Shown here piece after piece: positions 9,233 through 19,595 of a stretch of 64,000 nt of DNA. The notes under the pieces were generated by a model that ran no database searches, was not told the origin of the DNA, and saw only the letters and a list, made by a program, of their open reading frames with translations. The stretch spans positions 1,612,001-1,676,000 of the forward strand of contig NZ_CVJQ01000001.1 in assembly GCF_001375595.1 (NCBI RefSeq), given 5' to 3'. The DNA is from Phenylobacterium immobile (ATCC 35973) (GTDB taxonomy: Bacteria; Pseudomonadota; Alphaproteobacteria; Caulobacterales; Caulobacteraceae). The position numbers and the translations under genes are program-made. Numbering within the stretch: position 1 is the stretch's first letter; the number at the start of each line of letters is the position of its first letter.

Positions 9233-9236
<4 letters not shown>
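7614..9236 (-). CDS. hsdM: Type I restriction-modification methyltransferase subunit HsdM
   Basis: A 540-residue adenine methyltransferase subunit. An N-terminal helical domain (about 1-150) precedes GEFYTP at 204-209, the SAM-binding motif DFACGSGS at 240-247, and the catalytic NPPF at 323-326. With HsdS it methylates the recognition site; with HsdR it forms the restriction complex. Its ATG overlaps the end of the anticodon nuclease gene by ATGA, making it the last gene of the defence operon. In most type I loci hsdM lies before hsdS, so its position after hsdS and the nuclease is unusual. Confidence 0.95.
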
Positions 9237-10482
<1,246 letters not shown>

Positions 10483-10486
<4 letters not shown>

Positions 10487-11775
10487 GCGTCACTTTTCCG
10501 GATCTGCGGGAAAAGCTGCTGCATAAGCCCCCTTTTGTGGGTCTTGAGAGTGTCGAGCTTTCGAGTCTCGGCGGCGATGAGGTCGTCGAGGGAGGTGAGG
10601 CAGTCGGCGATGCGTTGTTGTTCAGCGGGCTTCGGAACAAAGAACTTATAGCGCAAGAACTGCGAACCATTAATGGAGTTGATAGTCGCGCCAAGGTCTC
10701 CAGCGACCTGCTTCTGATATCGTGCGGTTTGAAAAAGCTGAAAGACGAACTTCGGCGCACGGGAGCGGAAAACAGTCATGAACGCGCCGTGTGTGCAGAG
10801 CGGCATTCCGTCTGGGATGAGGGCTGTCTTGCCGATCAATGCTGTCGACCCGTTTCGAACGCAGACCAGAATGTCATTCGGTAACGAGAGGTTCGCTCCT
10901 CTAATGGCCGGGTCGACGTAAACGCAATCCGTCAGGTCGATCTTCCCGCCTTGGATGTTTGACGACCGCAGGACCAAGAGTCCCTCTTTCCGAACGTCAT
11001 CAGGGCTATAGGTCAACCCGGAAACAAGGTCGCCCAATGTGTTGAGCCGAACTTCCTCCCACTCCCGCGCGCCCTCAAACTCAGGAAATCGGAGGCGGGG
11101 CTGGGTATCGCCTTCCTGGGGGAAAAGATGCTGCATCAGGCCCTTCTTGTGAGCCCTCAGCGCCTCCACCTTCCGCCGCTGCGCGGCAATCAGCGCGTCG
11201 ACCGAGTCCAGACACTTCGCAATCTTTTGTTGTTCGGGCTCCTCTGGTCGCCATGCATTTGTCGACAGGAATTGAGTAACAGAGATATTGAAGCGGCCAG
11301 CTCTGGCACCCTCATTCACCAGCCCGCCCAGCGCTGGATCATGGCTTCCGGACTCGAAATACCATTCCCAGAAAGCTGGGTTCTCACTCGGCTGGAAGCG
11401 GAAGCATTTATAGATGGGCGAGACGATGCCACCCGAATAGTCTGAAAGTCGCTTGATCGTGCCAAAGCTTGATGCCTTGGTTGTCCGGTCGTTGTAGACA
11501 AAGTCGTCCTTGCGAATTTTCAGATAACGATCGGTACTGTCTCCCGCGATCTTCTTGCCAAAGTAATCGCTTTGCAGCACAAGACCATGTTCGCCTGAGA
11601 GGCTCAGGACGTTATCCGCATCTCCTGTTGTCGCCCGATCGGTCACGGGTCGGGCCAGGTTCTGAAGAGAGGCTTCCCTCCACCCTTTGGCGTCCCGAAA
11701 CGCGGGAAACCGCAGCTTGGGGACCAACGCAGACTCATCGCGAATCGCGGCTGGAGATTTCCACCTACTGCTCAT
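10483..11775 (-). CDS. hsdS: Type I restriction specificity subunit HsdS
   Basis: A 430-residue specificity subunit with the usual two half-repeats. Each half starts with a LRFP-type segment (LRFPAFRDAKGW; LRFPEFEGAREW), has a variable target-recognition domain, and ends in a helical conserved region (QQKIAKCLDSVDALIAAQ near residue 180; QQRIADCLTSLDDLIAAE near 390). The two recognition domains differ, so the site should be bipartite and asymmetric. It overlaps hsdR upstream by 11 bp and the anticodon nuclease downstream by 4 bp. Confidence 0.93.
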
Positions 11776-14700
11776 AAGCGCTCAGCCCCGAAATCTCGCG
11801 GCCAGCGGCACGCTTCAGCAGCAGCGGCATCAGTTCGGCCATCAGGTCTAGTTCCTTAACCCGCCGCGCCCTCCAGTTCAGGCCAAGGGGTTCCATCAGG
11901 TCGGTCAGTGCCTCGCCATCAAAGATCATGCGTTGCAGGATGGTGTCGACAAAGCCTTGCAGCGCCTCGGCCGCCAGCCCGTGCTGGCCCGCGATGCCCG
12001 CCAGCTCCGCCGAGTTCTTTTCTCCCTTGAAGCGGCTGTACCCCTCGCGGATGGCTTTTTCGCTCAGGCCCTCACCCGCCTTCAGGGTGGCTATGTAGGC
12101 GGCGATATCGTCACGCTCATCCATGAACTTCGCGTCGGACTGGATGAGGCCGATCAGCTCCTCGCGGCTCATCCTCTGCTTGCCGGGGGTTGCCTCTGAA
12201 TAGCGGGCGATGAGGCCCATGATGTAATCGTAGTCGATGACAGCCGAAGCGAAGAGGACGAACTCGAAATCCAACTGATCGACCTCTTGCGAAGGCTTGT
12301 CCGCCCCATTGCCCTGCTGAGCCCGAAGGCGCTGCGCGGTTTCCAGATAGGCGCCGCGAAAGCCCAGAAGGTTGTCGCGCGGCAGGATCCGTTCGATGGT
12401 CGTGGCGTTCTCGGGCGTCAGGTCGGTGTATTGGTCAAGCTGGGTCTTTAGCCGCTGGACCTCTTTGAAATGCTCGATGAAGGCCGCGCGGGCGGCGTCG
12501 CCCTTGAGGCTGGGCACCGCATCCGGGGCGCAGTCGAGCCCCTGCGATTTCATGAAGGTATCGAGCTTCTGGACGGCAGTTTCCAGTTTCTGGATGACCA
12601 CGGGGGCTTTGTCGACCAGCCAGATTTCACGGGCCTTCTCGGCGGCCGCCTCGCCCGAGAAGAGGGCGATTGCGGCATCGACTGAAGCCTGCTGCTGCCT
12701 GAAATCAAGGATGTTGCCATAAGGTTTGGTGGCGTTCAGCACGCGGTTGGTGCGCGAGAAGGCCTGGATCAGGCCGTGATGCTTCAGGTTCTTGTCGACG
12801 TAAAGAGTGTTCAGGAACTTGGAATCGAAGCCCGTCAAGAGCATGTCCACGACAATGGTGATGTCGATCTTGTGGCGCGACACAGTGGGATAGGCTTTCC
12901 GTAGGTCAGCTTCGGGCCACTGCTGGTCTTTGATGCGCTTCTGAACGTCCTGATAATAAAGATCGAACTCGCCGATCTTGTGGTTTGTGCCGTAGTCGGC
13001 GTTGTAGTCCGCGAGAATGGCCTTCAAGGCTTCCTTCTTTTTTTCCGGCTCAACCGCGTTGTCTTCCTTCTCCGTCGGCAGGTCTTCCTGAATCTGCTTC
13101 ACGTCAGGATCGCCCTCGGCAGGCGGGGAGAAAACGCAGGCGATGTTCAGCGGCGGGAAGCTGGGATCGGCAGCTTGCTTCTCGGCCTGCATGGTCTTGA
13201 ACAGCGCGTGATACTCGATGGCGTCATTGATTGACGAGGTGGCGAGCAAGGCATTGAACCGGCGCTGACCCGTGGCCTGGTCGTGCTTGGACAGGATCGC
13301 CTCGATGACCGCCCGCTTAGCCAGCGGCTCGCCCGGCCTGGGCAGGGTTTTGCCCTGAGGCTTGAAGTAATCGACGTGGAACCGAAGGACGTTGCCGTCT
13401 TCGATAGCGTGGGTGATCGTGTAGGTGTGAAGTCGCTTCTGGAAGAGGTCTTCCGTCGTCTTCATGCTGGCTTGGGTGTCTTCAATTTTCTGCTGGGCGG
13501 CGTTCTGATCGAAGATGGGTGTTCCGGTGAAGCCGAAGAGCTGAGCGCGCGGGAAGAACTCCTTGATCGCCTTGTGATTCTCTCCGAACTGCGACCGATG
13601 GCATTCGTCGAAGATAAAGGCGATGCGCTTGTCGCGCAGGGGCTCCAGCTGTTCCTTGAAGCTTTTCTTGCCGTCCTTCTTCTGTTGTTTGTTACGCTTG
13701 CTGTTTTCATCAAGCGCGAGGCCCAGCTTTTGGATCGTGCAGACGATGACCTTGTCGGCGTAGTCGTCCGAGAGCAGACGGCGAACCAGGGAGGCAGTGT
13801 TGGTGTTTTCCTCGACGCAGCCTTCCTGGAACTTGTTGAACTCCTCGCGCGTCTGCCTATCCAGGTCCTTTCTGTCCACGACGAACAGGCATTTCTCGAT
13901 GTCAGGATTATCCTTCAGCAGGGTTGATGCCTTGAAGGAAGTCAGCGTCTTGCCGCTGCCCGTTGTGTGCCAGATGTAGCCATTGCCGCAGTCCTGGGCG
14001 ATGGAATCGACAATCGCCTTCACCGCGTACACCTGATACGGCCGCATCATCAGGAGCTTCTGCTCGCTGGCGACCAAAACCATGTAGCGGCTGATGGTTT
14101 GGCCGAGTGTGCATTTGACGAGGAAGGTTTCGGCAAAGCTGTCGAGGTGGACGATCTTCTTGTTCTCGACATCGGCAAATTCGTAGACGGGAAGAAAACG
14201 CTCCTCGGCATTGAAGGCGAAATGGCGCGTATTGTTGTTCGCGAAGTAGAACGTCCGATCGCGATTGCTGACGATGAAGATCTGAAGAAAGCACAATATG
14301 GTCTTGGAATACCCGTTTCCAGGGTCGTTTTTGTATTCGACGATCTGCTCCATGGCGCGACGCGGGCTTATGCCGAGGGTCTTCAGCTCGATCTGAACGA
14401 CCGGCACGCCATTTATTAATAGGATAACGTCATATCGATGGTGGCTGTTATCAGTGTTTATGCGGAGCTGATTGACAACCTCGAAGGAGTTCTTGCACCA
14501 GTCTTTGACATTGACGAGCGTATAGTTGAGCGGCGTGCCGTCATCGCGGGTGAAGCTGTTCCGTTCGCGAAGGGTTCGTGCTGCCGCAAAAACATCCGGC
14601 GTGACGATATCATCCATGAGGCGTGAGAATTCTGAATCGGTCAGTCGGACCTGATTCAACGACTCGAATTTGTCCCGGAAATTTCGCTCTAGTGTGACGC

Positions 14701-14794
14701 GGTCTCGGATATCGGGGCGATAGTCGTACTTGAGGTCCCTCAGCTTCGATACCAACGCATCCTCGAGAGCGCGTTCCGCTGTGATAATTGCCAT
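11765..14794 (-). CDS. hsdR: Type I restriction endonuclease/translocase subunit HsdR
   Basis: A 1009-residue motor and nuclease subunit. The nuclease motif is D122...E136-L-K138 (YDVILLINGVPVVQIELK). Walker A is TGSGKT at about 278-283, the DEAD-box equivalent is DECH at about 396-399, and GFTGTPI follows. Size and motifs fit the EcoR124-like (type IC) family, the same class that hosts PrrC in E. coli. ATG 14794 lies 9 bp after the phd-like gene, so the two are co-transcribed. Confidence 0.95.
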   Translation of the reverse strand: MAIITAERALEDALVSKLRDLKYDYRPDIRDRVTLERNFRDKFESLNQVRLTDSEFSRLMDDIVTPDVFAAARTLRERNSFTRDDGTPLNYTLVNVKDWCKNSFEVVNQLRINTDNSHHRYDVILLINGVPVVQIELKTLGISPRRAMEQIVEYKNDPGNGYSKTILCFLQIFIVSNRDRTFYFANNNTRHFAFNAEERFLPVYEFADVENKKIVHLDSFAETFLVKCTLGQTISRYMVLVASEQKLLMMRPYQVYAVKAIVDSIAQDCGNGYIWHTTGSGKTLTSFKASTLLKDNPDIEKCLFVVDRKDLDRQTREEFNKFQEGCVEENTNTASLVRRLLSDDYADKVIVCTIQKLGLALDENSKRNKQQKKDGKKSFKEQLEPLRDKRIAFIFDECHRSQFGENHKAIKEFFPRAQLFGFTGTPIFDQNAAQQKIEDTQASMKTTEDLFQKRLHTYTITHAIEDGNVLRFHVDYFKPQGKTLPRPGEPLAKRAVIEAILSKHDQATGQRRFNALLATSSINDAIEYHALFKTMQAEKQAADPSFPPLNIACVFSPPAEGDPDVKQIQEDLPTEKEDNAVEPEKKKEALKAILADYNADYGTNHKIGEFDLYYQDVQKRIKDQQWPEADLRKAYPTVSRHKIDITIVVDMLLTGFDSKFLNTLYVDKNLKHHGLIQAFSRTNRVLNATKPYGNILDFRQQQASVDAAIALFSGEAAAEKAREIWLVDKAPVVIQKLETAVQKLDTFMKSQGLDCAPDAVPSLKGDAARAAFIEHFKEVQRLKTQLDQYTDLTPENATTIERILPRDNLLGFRGAYLETAQRLRAQQGNGADKPSQEVDQLDFEFVLFASAVIDYDYIMGLIARYSEATPGKQRMSREELIGLIQSDAKFMDERDDIAAYIATLKAGEGLSEKAIREGYSRFKGEKNSAELAGIAGQHGLAAEALQGFVDTILQRMIFDGEALTDLMEPLGLNWRARRVKELDLMAELMPLLLKRAAGREISGLSAYEQ

Positions 14795-14803
14795 CGAAAA
14801 TGC

Positions 14804-15010
14804 TCAGTTTTCTTCAATGTGAGCTGAACGGGCTGTCTTGGTCTTGGTCAAACGCCTGTCCTCGCGACGCTTCAATCGTTCGTATTCCTCAATGCTCAGC
14901 ACGACGACCACAGGGCGTCCGTGCTTTTCAACCGTCACCGGTTCTGCCAGCGCCCTGTCAAGAAGCAGCCCGAACGCGTTTTTCGCGTCCTTCGCTGACA
15001 TTGTTTTCAT
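14804..15010 (-). CDS. Phd/YefM-family antitoxin-like protein, no partner toxin
   Basis: A 68-residue protein with the Phd/YefM fold signature: MSAKDAKNAFGLLLDRALAE, then EPVTVEKHGRPVVVVLS and an EYERLKRR helix. Family members bind operator DNA through the N-terminal half and neutralise a toxin (Doc, YoeB, PIN and others) through the C-terminal tail. No toxin gene adjoins it; hsdR starts 9 bp downstream. It may act as the transcription regulator of the restriction operon, or as an antidote to an unlinked toxin. A near-perfect inverted repeat lies 19 bp upstream of its start. Confidence 0.85.
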   Translation of the reverse strand: MKTMSAKDAKNAFGLLLDRALAEPVTVEKHGRPVVVVLSIEEYERLKRREDRRLTKTKTARSAHIEEN

Positions 15011-15028
15011 AAGAGCGCCCCATGCGTT

Positions 15029-15045
15029 ATGGCCATAGTGGCTAT
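15029..15045. promoter_or_regulatory. Candidate operator of the phd-hsd operon
   Basis: ATGGCCA-TAG-TGGCTAT is an inverted repeat with six of seven arm positions matching. It sits just upstream of the phd-like start codon, where Phd-type regulators usually bind. The function is inferred from position. Confidence 0.45.
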
Positions 15046-15295
15046 TTTAGGCGGGCACGCAATCCCACCTGGCCCCGCCCCACATGATTCCTTTGGGGGT
15101 ACGAAATAGCACCTTAGGCGCGTTTCGGGACAGGATCGGTTGAGGCTGAGTTTAGGCTCCTAGGCTCCTGGCCCTTCGGCCCTTGCCAGTAGCTGATGGC
15201 CGCGCCCGTTCGGGCGCCAAGAGGCCAGCGGTCCTCGCCGTTCGGCTCGGCCCTTCAGTGATGGCGCGCCGTTCGGCGCTAGCCCCAAGTCGGGG
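15046..15295. other. Gene-free region dense in short GC hairpins
   Basis: No coding frame is convincing here. The stretch contains a series of small hairpins, several with a TTCG loop on the plus strand: around 15170 (GGCCCTTCGGCC), 15206-15221 (GCGCCCGTTCGGGCGC), 15236-15250, and 15268-15281 (GCGCCGTTCGGCGC). Those nearest the tRNA, including CCCCGACTTGGGG read on the minus strand, may end tRNA-Leu transcription. The left part should hold the phd promoter. Confidence 0.45.
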
Positions 15296-15380
15296 TGGTG
15301 CGGGCGGAGGGACTCGAACCCCCACGCCGTGAAGCGTTCGGACCTAAACCGAGTGCGTCTACCAATTCCGCCACGCCCGC
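15296..15380 (-). tRNA. tRNA-Leu (anticodon UAG), intact, carried within the element
   Basis: The minus strand folds as a complete class II tRNA: acceptor GCGGGCG paired with CGCCCGC, D arm, anticodon loop TTTAGGT (UAG), a long variable arm (ACGCTTCACGGCGT), the GGTTCGAGTCC T arm, and an encoded CCA. It lies 41 bp downstream of the integrase gene on the same strand. It differs at many positions from the tRNA-Leu fragment at 16843-16904, so it is not a simple copy of the attachment site, yet it has the same anticodon. The outer pair of the anticodon stem is mismatched. Confidence 0.93.
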
Positions 15381-15421
15381 ATTAGGGCAGGTGTATATCT
15401 AGCTGACACAGAACAACAAGA

Positions 15422-16720
15422 TCAGTGGTGCGCCTGCGGCGCGCTCTGGTCCTTGGGCGCGCTTTTGCGCGCCGCTTTCCGTGCCGCCTTGGGGCGCATC
15501 ACGTTGATGGCGGAGGCGTCCAGCCGGTCCTTGATGTGGGCGGCGTAGAATTGCTCGATCATCTGAACGCTGGTGCGGCAGTTGTTGGCGATCTGGTGGA
15601 TGTTCGCGCCCTCCATGAGGCGCATGGAAATGTAGGTGTGGCGCAGGCTGTAGGCCGTGCGCCGCTGGCCATCGCGGTCGAATTTCAGGTTCTCTTCCGC
15701 GAGGATCTTGTTGAACAGGTCGCGGCTGTAGGCGGGAAACACCTTCAGCAGGGGCAACTGGCGCCCGATCTGCTCGGCTGACTTGCCTTCCTCCTTGAGC
15801 TGCTGCTCGCGCCGTTTGCGCAGGGTTTGGAAGGGATGGACGGCGCCGGGCATGCTTTTGCAGTAGCCCACGCCCGTCTTGCCGCGCACGTCGATGACCA
15901 GGATCGTCTCCTGGGTGGCGTAGTCGTCCTCGATGTGGACGTCCCGGAACTCCAGGTTCCACGCTTCATCAGGGCGCAGGCCGGTGTTCGCCATCACGAT
16001 CACGAAATCATGCAGGTCTTCATACCGGGGCTTCCAGCCGCGCCGGGTGCCCTGGCTGATCCGGCGCCGGGTGGCCTGATAAAGCTGCTTGTATTCGTCA
16101 TGCGAGAACCAAGCCCGCCGGCCGCGCTTGCCCTGGGTCATGTACGGCGTCGAGAGGTTGGGGACGTAGGGAATCCAGCCAAGCCCCTCGGCATGCTTGA
16201 GCACCTGACGGATGATGACGATTTCCTGGAGCATGGTGCTACGGGCCGGCGGCTTGCCGGGCGTATCGGGCGCGCCATCCTTTCCCTTCACCGTGGTCTT
16301 GGCGATGGTCTGCTCCGCGCGCTGGACGCGATAGCGCTGCACCAGGCCCTTGTTGATGGTGGAGAGGGGCTTGTCCTTGAAGAAGGGCAGGACGTGCGCG
16401 TTCATCCGCATCTCAAGGTTCTTGACGTAGGCCGGGCTGCGAACCGAGGCGGCTAGGACGCGCACCTCGCGCAGGTAGGCCTGCGCGGCTTCGGTGAAGG
16501 TTTTTTCCTTGGGCGCCACCGGCTGAAGGCGCCCGATGCGGAGTTTGCCGCGCAGGTCCAGGTACCATTCCTCGGCAACGTCCTTGGCGCGGTCCAGCGC
16601 CATTTCGCCGGTTGTCTGGCGGAATCGTTGGCCGCCTACGCGGGCGGCTGCCTGCCAGGGGCCGTGGTCCGCCCGGCGGTAAACTTGCAGGCGGCCATCG
16701 AACATCGTGTGGGTCGTCAT
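15422..16720 (-). CDS. int: Tyrosine recombinase (integrase) of the left element
   Basis: A 432-residue integrase with an arm-binding N-terminus, a core-binding domain (about 75-170), and a catalytic domain with Arg in NTGLRPDEAWNLE, His-x-x-Arg region YSLRHTYIS, and the nucleophile Tyr in MIEQFYAAH. The Lys/Ala-rich tail is probably disordered. Its 5' end faces a truncated tRNA-Leu 123 bp away, the usual arrangement of an island integrase beside its attachment site. Confidence 0.93.
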   Translation of the reverse strand: MTTHTMFDGRLQVYRRADHGPWQAAARVGGQRFRQTTGEMALDRAKDVAEEWYLDLRGKLRIGRLQPVAPKEKTFTEAAQAYLREVRVLAASVRSPAYVKNLEMRMNAHVLPFFKDKPLSTINKGLVQRYRVQRAEQTIAKTTVKGKDGAPDTPGKPPARSTMLQEIVIIRQVLKHAEGLGWIPYVPNLSTPYMTQGKRGRRAWFSHDEYKQLYQATRRRISQGTRRGWKPRYEDLHDFVIVMANTGLRPDEAWNLEFRDVHIEDDYATQETILVIDVRGKTGVGYCKSMPGAVHPFQTLRKRREQQLKEEGKSAEQIGRQLPLLKVFPAYSRDLFNKILAEENLKFDRDGQRRTAYSLRHTYISMRLMEGANIHQIANNCRTSVQMIEQFYAAHIKDRLDASAINVMRPKAARKAARKSAPKDQSAPQAHH

Positions 16721-16746
16721 CGTAAGCGCCTTCCGTGACTAAGGCT

Positions 16747-16773
16747 GTGTCCAACGTGTCCACGGTGTGTCCA
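16747..16773. repeat. Three GTGTCCA direct repeats, candidate integrase arm sites
   Basis: GTGTCCA occurs at 16747, 16756 and 16767, about one helical turn apart, in the 123 bp between the integrase start and the attachment site. Short helically phased direct repeats here are typical of arm-type integrase or excisionase sites, though they could also regulate int. Confidence 0.45.
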
Positions 16774-16842
16774 AACCCAGGAGAAAGGGCTGACTCATCA
16801 AGCCCTTGGAAAAACGGCAATAATTTGAACGTGACTGTGAGT

Positions 16843-16904
16843 CGCACTGGATTTAGGTTCCAGCGCCGCAAGGCGTGGAGGTTCGAGTCCTCTCATCCGC
16901 ACCA
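16843..16904 (+). pseudogene. 3' fragment of tRNA-Leu(UAG) marking attR
   Basis: From the anticodon stem onward the sequence is a perfect class II tRNA-Leu 3' part: loop TTTAGGT between CTGGA and TCCAG, variable arm GCGCCGCAAGGCGT, T arm GGTTCGAGTCC, acceptor strand CATCCGC and CCA. The matching 5' half (acceptor GCGGATG and the D arm) is absent; integrase-side DNA replaces it. This is what a tRNA-targeted insertion leaves at its distal end. The element therefore lies to the left, and the rebuilt tRNA should be at its other end, outside the window. Confidence 0.85.
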
Positions 16905-16969
16905 GCGCGCGTGGCTGTCCGGCCTTTAGGCTTGGATGGGTGGCGCGCGCGTGACATAAGAGCGCCCCG

Positions 16970-16998
16970 CCGCCGGCCACTCGCCGGCGGTCATTTTT
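16970..16998 (+). terminator. Rho-independent terminator after the tRNA-Leu fragment
   Basis: CCGCCGGC-CACTC-GCCGGCGG forms an 8-bp stem followed by TCATTTTT. It would end transcription of the original tRNA-Leu gene before tig. Confidence 0.75.
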
Positions 16999-17061
16999 CG
17001 TCGCCAAGCGTGGCCAGCGCACAGATCGCGCGCCCGCTGAAGGAAGCCTTGAGAAGCCGCT

Positions 17062-18420
17062 ATGCAGATCGTCGAGAAGTCCGGTGAAGGCCTGAGCCGC
17101 GTCTATGGTGTGACGGTTCCCGTTGCTGACCTAGCCGCCCGTTACGAGACCCGCGCCGCTGAGATCGCGCCGACCCTGAATATCAAGGGCTTCCGTCCCG
17201 GCAAGGTGCCGGTCGCGCACGTCAAGCGCGTCTATGGCAAGTCGCTGATGGCCGAGGTCGTCGAGGCCGCCGTCACCGAGGCCAACCAAAAGGTTATCAC
17301 TGACCACAACCTGCGGCCTGCCGGCGACCCGGAACTGCAGCCGACCGGCGACATGGATGCGGTCATCGATGGCAAGGCCGACTTGGCCTACGACCTTTCG
17401 ATGGATCTGATCCCGGATTTCGAGCCTGTGGATCTTGCCACGCTGGAACTCACTCGTCCGGTCTATGCCCCCGGCGAAGAAGAGGTCGATGAGGCGCTCG
17501 GCGAATTGGCTAAGCAGAACCGCACCTTTGAGACACGCACCGCCAAGACCGCGAAGGCCAAGGACGGCGATCAGGTCGTGATCGACTTCGTCGGCAAGCT
17601 CGACGGCGAAGTGTTCGAAGGCGGCTCGGCCGAGGACACAACCCTGGTCCTGGGTTCGGGCCAGTTTATCCCGGGGTTCGAAGAGCAACTGGTCGGCGCC
17701 AAGACGGGCGCCGACGTCGAGGTGAAGGTGAAGTTTCCTGACGACTATCAGGCCGAAACCCTGAAGGGCAAGGAAGCGGTCTTTGAGGTCAAGGTTAAGG
17801 AAATCAAGGCGCCAGTCGAGCGCGGCGTGGATGACGAACTCGCCAAGCAGCTGGGCCTCGAGAGTCTCGAGAAGCTTCGCGAAATTCTGAAAACCAACCT
17901 CGAACAGCAATTCGCCGGCGCCAGCCGTTTCAAGCTGAAGCGCGCGCTGCTGGATGCGCTTGACGCGAAACATGACTTCCCGCTGCCGCCGAAGATGGTT
18001 GAAGCTGAATTCACAAGCATTTGGGAACAGCTACAGCAGGACAAGGACGCCGGCTCGTTGCCCCCTGAGGACGAAGCCAAGTCCGATGCGGATCTCGAGA
18101 AGGAATATCGCAAGATCGCTGAGCGCCGCGTGCGCCTGGGCTTGATCCTCGCCGAGGTCGGCAGGATCAACAATGTCGAGATCACGGCCCAGGAACTCGA
18201 CCAGGCGATGCGCCAGGAGGCCATGCGCTATGGCGCCCAAGCCCAGCAGATCTTTGAGCTGTTCCGCAACAACCCGCAGGCCCAGGCGCAACTGCGCGCG
18301 CCGCTCTTCGAGGATAAGGTCGTCGACCTGATCGTCGAAAAGGCCAAGGTCACCGACAACGCCGTGACCAAGGAAGAGCTGATGAAGGAAGACGAGATGC
18401 CGGAAGGCTACGCGGCCTAA
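17062..18420 (+). CDS. tig: Trigger factor, ribosome-associated chaperone and prolyl isomerase
   Basis: A 452-residue protein binding nascent chains at the ribosome exit. The N-terminal ribosome-binding domain carries the signature GFRPGKVP near residues 42-50. An FKBP-type PPIase domain spans about 155-245, and the helical C-terminal arms follow with an acidic tail. ATG 17062 has a GAGAAG site. A terminator directly upstream and only about 60 bp of leader leave little promoter space. clpP and clpX, frequent neighbours in alphaproteobacteria, do not follow; purM converges instead. Confidence 0.96.
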   Translation: MQIVEKSGEGLSRVYGVTVPVADLAARYETRAAEIAPTLNIKGFRPGKVPVAHVKRVYGKSLMAEVVEAAVTEANQKVITDHNLRPAGDPELQPTGDMDAVIDGKADLAYDLSMDLIPDFEPVDLATLELTRPVYAPGEEEVDEALGELAKQNRTFETRTAKTAKAKDGDQVVIDFVGKLDGEVFEGGSAEDTTLVLGSGQFIPGFEEQLVGAKTGADVEVKVKFPDDYQAETLKGKEAVFEVKVKEIKAPVERGVDDELAKQLGLESLEKLREILKTNLEQQFAGASRFKLKRALLDALDAKHDFPLPPKMVEAEFTSIWEQLQQDKDAGSLPPEDEAKSDADLEKEYRKIAERRVRLGLILAEVGRINNVEITAQELDQAMRQEAMRYGAQAQQIFELFRNNPQAQAQLRAPLFEDKVVDLIVEKAKVTDNAVTKEELMKEDEMPEGYAA

Positions 18421-18444
18421 GGCCTCGACCCTCGCATTTCAGGA

Positions 18445-18472
18445 CGCCCCGTCGGAGACGACGGGGCGTTTT
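18445..18472 (+). terminator. Terminator after tig
   Basis: CGCCCCGTCG-GAGA-CGACGGGGCG is a perfect 10-bp stem followed by TTTT. It separates the convergent tig and purM genes. Confidence 0.9.
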
Positions 18473-18476
18473 CCGT

Positions 18477-19502
<1,026 letters not shown>

Positions 19503-19595
19503 GAATGCCTCTTGCGCCGTGCGCGCACGGAATCTTGGAAAATGAGCGTATCGCGCGCTTGCAGACTCATACGCCCGCGGGGCTATAGCTAATTG

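Noticed and set aside
15296-15380. tRNA-Leu as the left attachment site of a 1.5-kb element
   Set aside because: It lies on the opposite strand to the 16843 fragment and differs at many positions, so it cannot be the direct repeat of that site.
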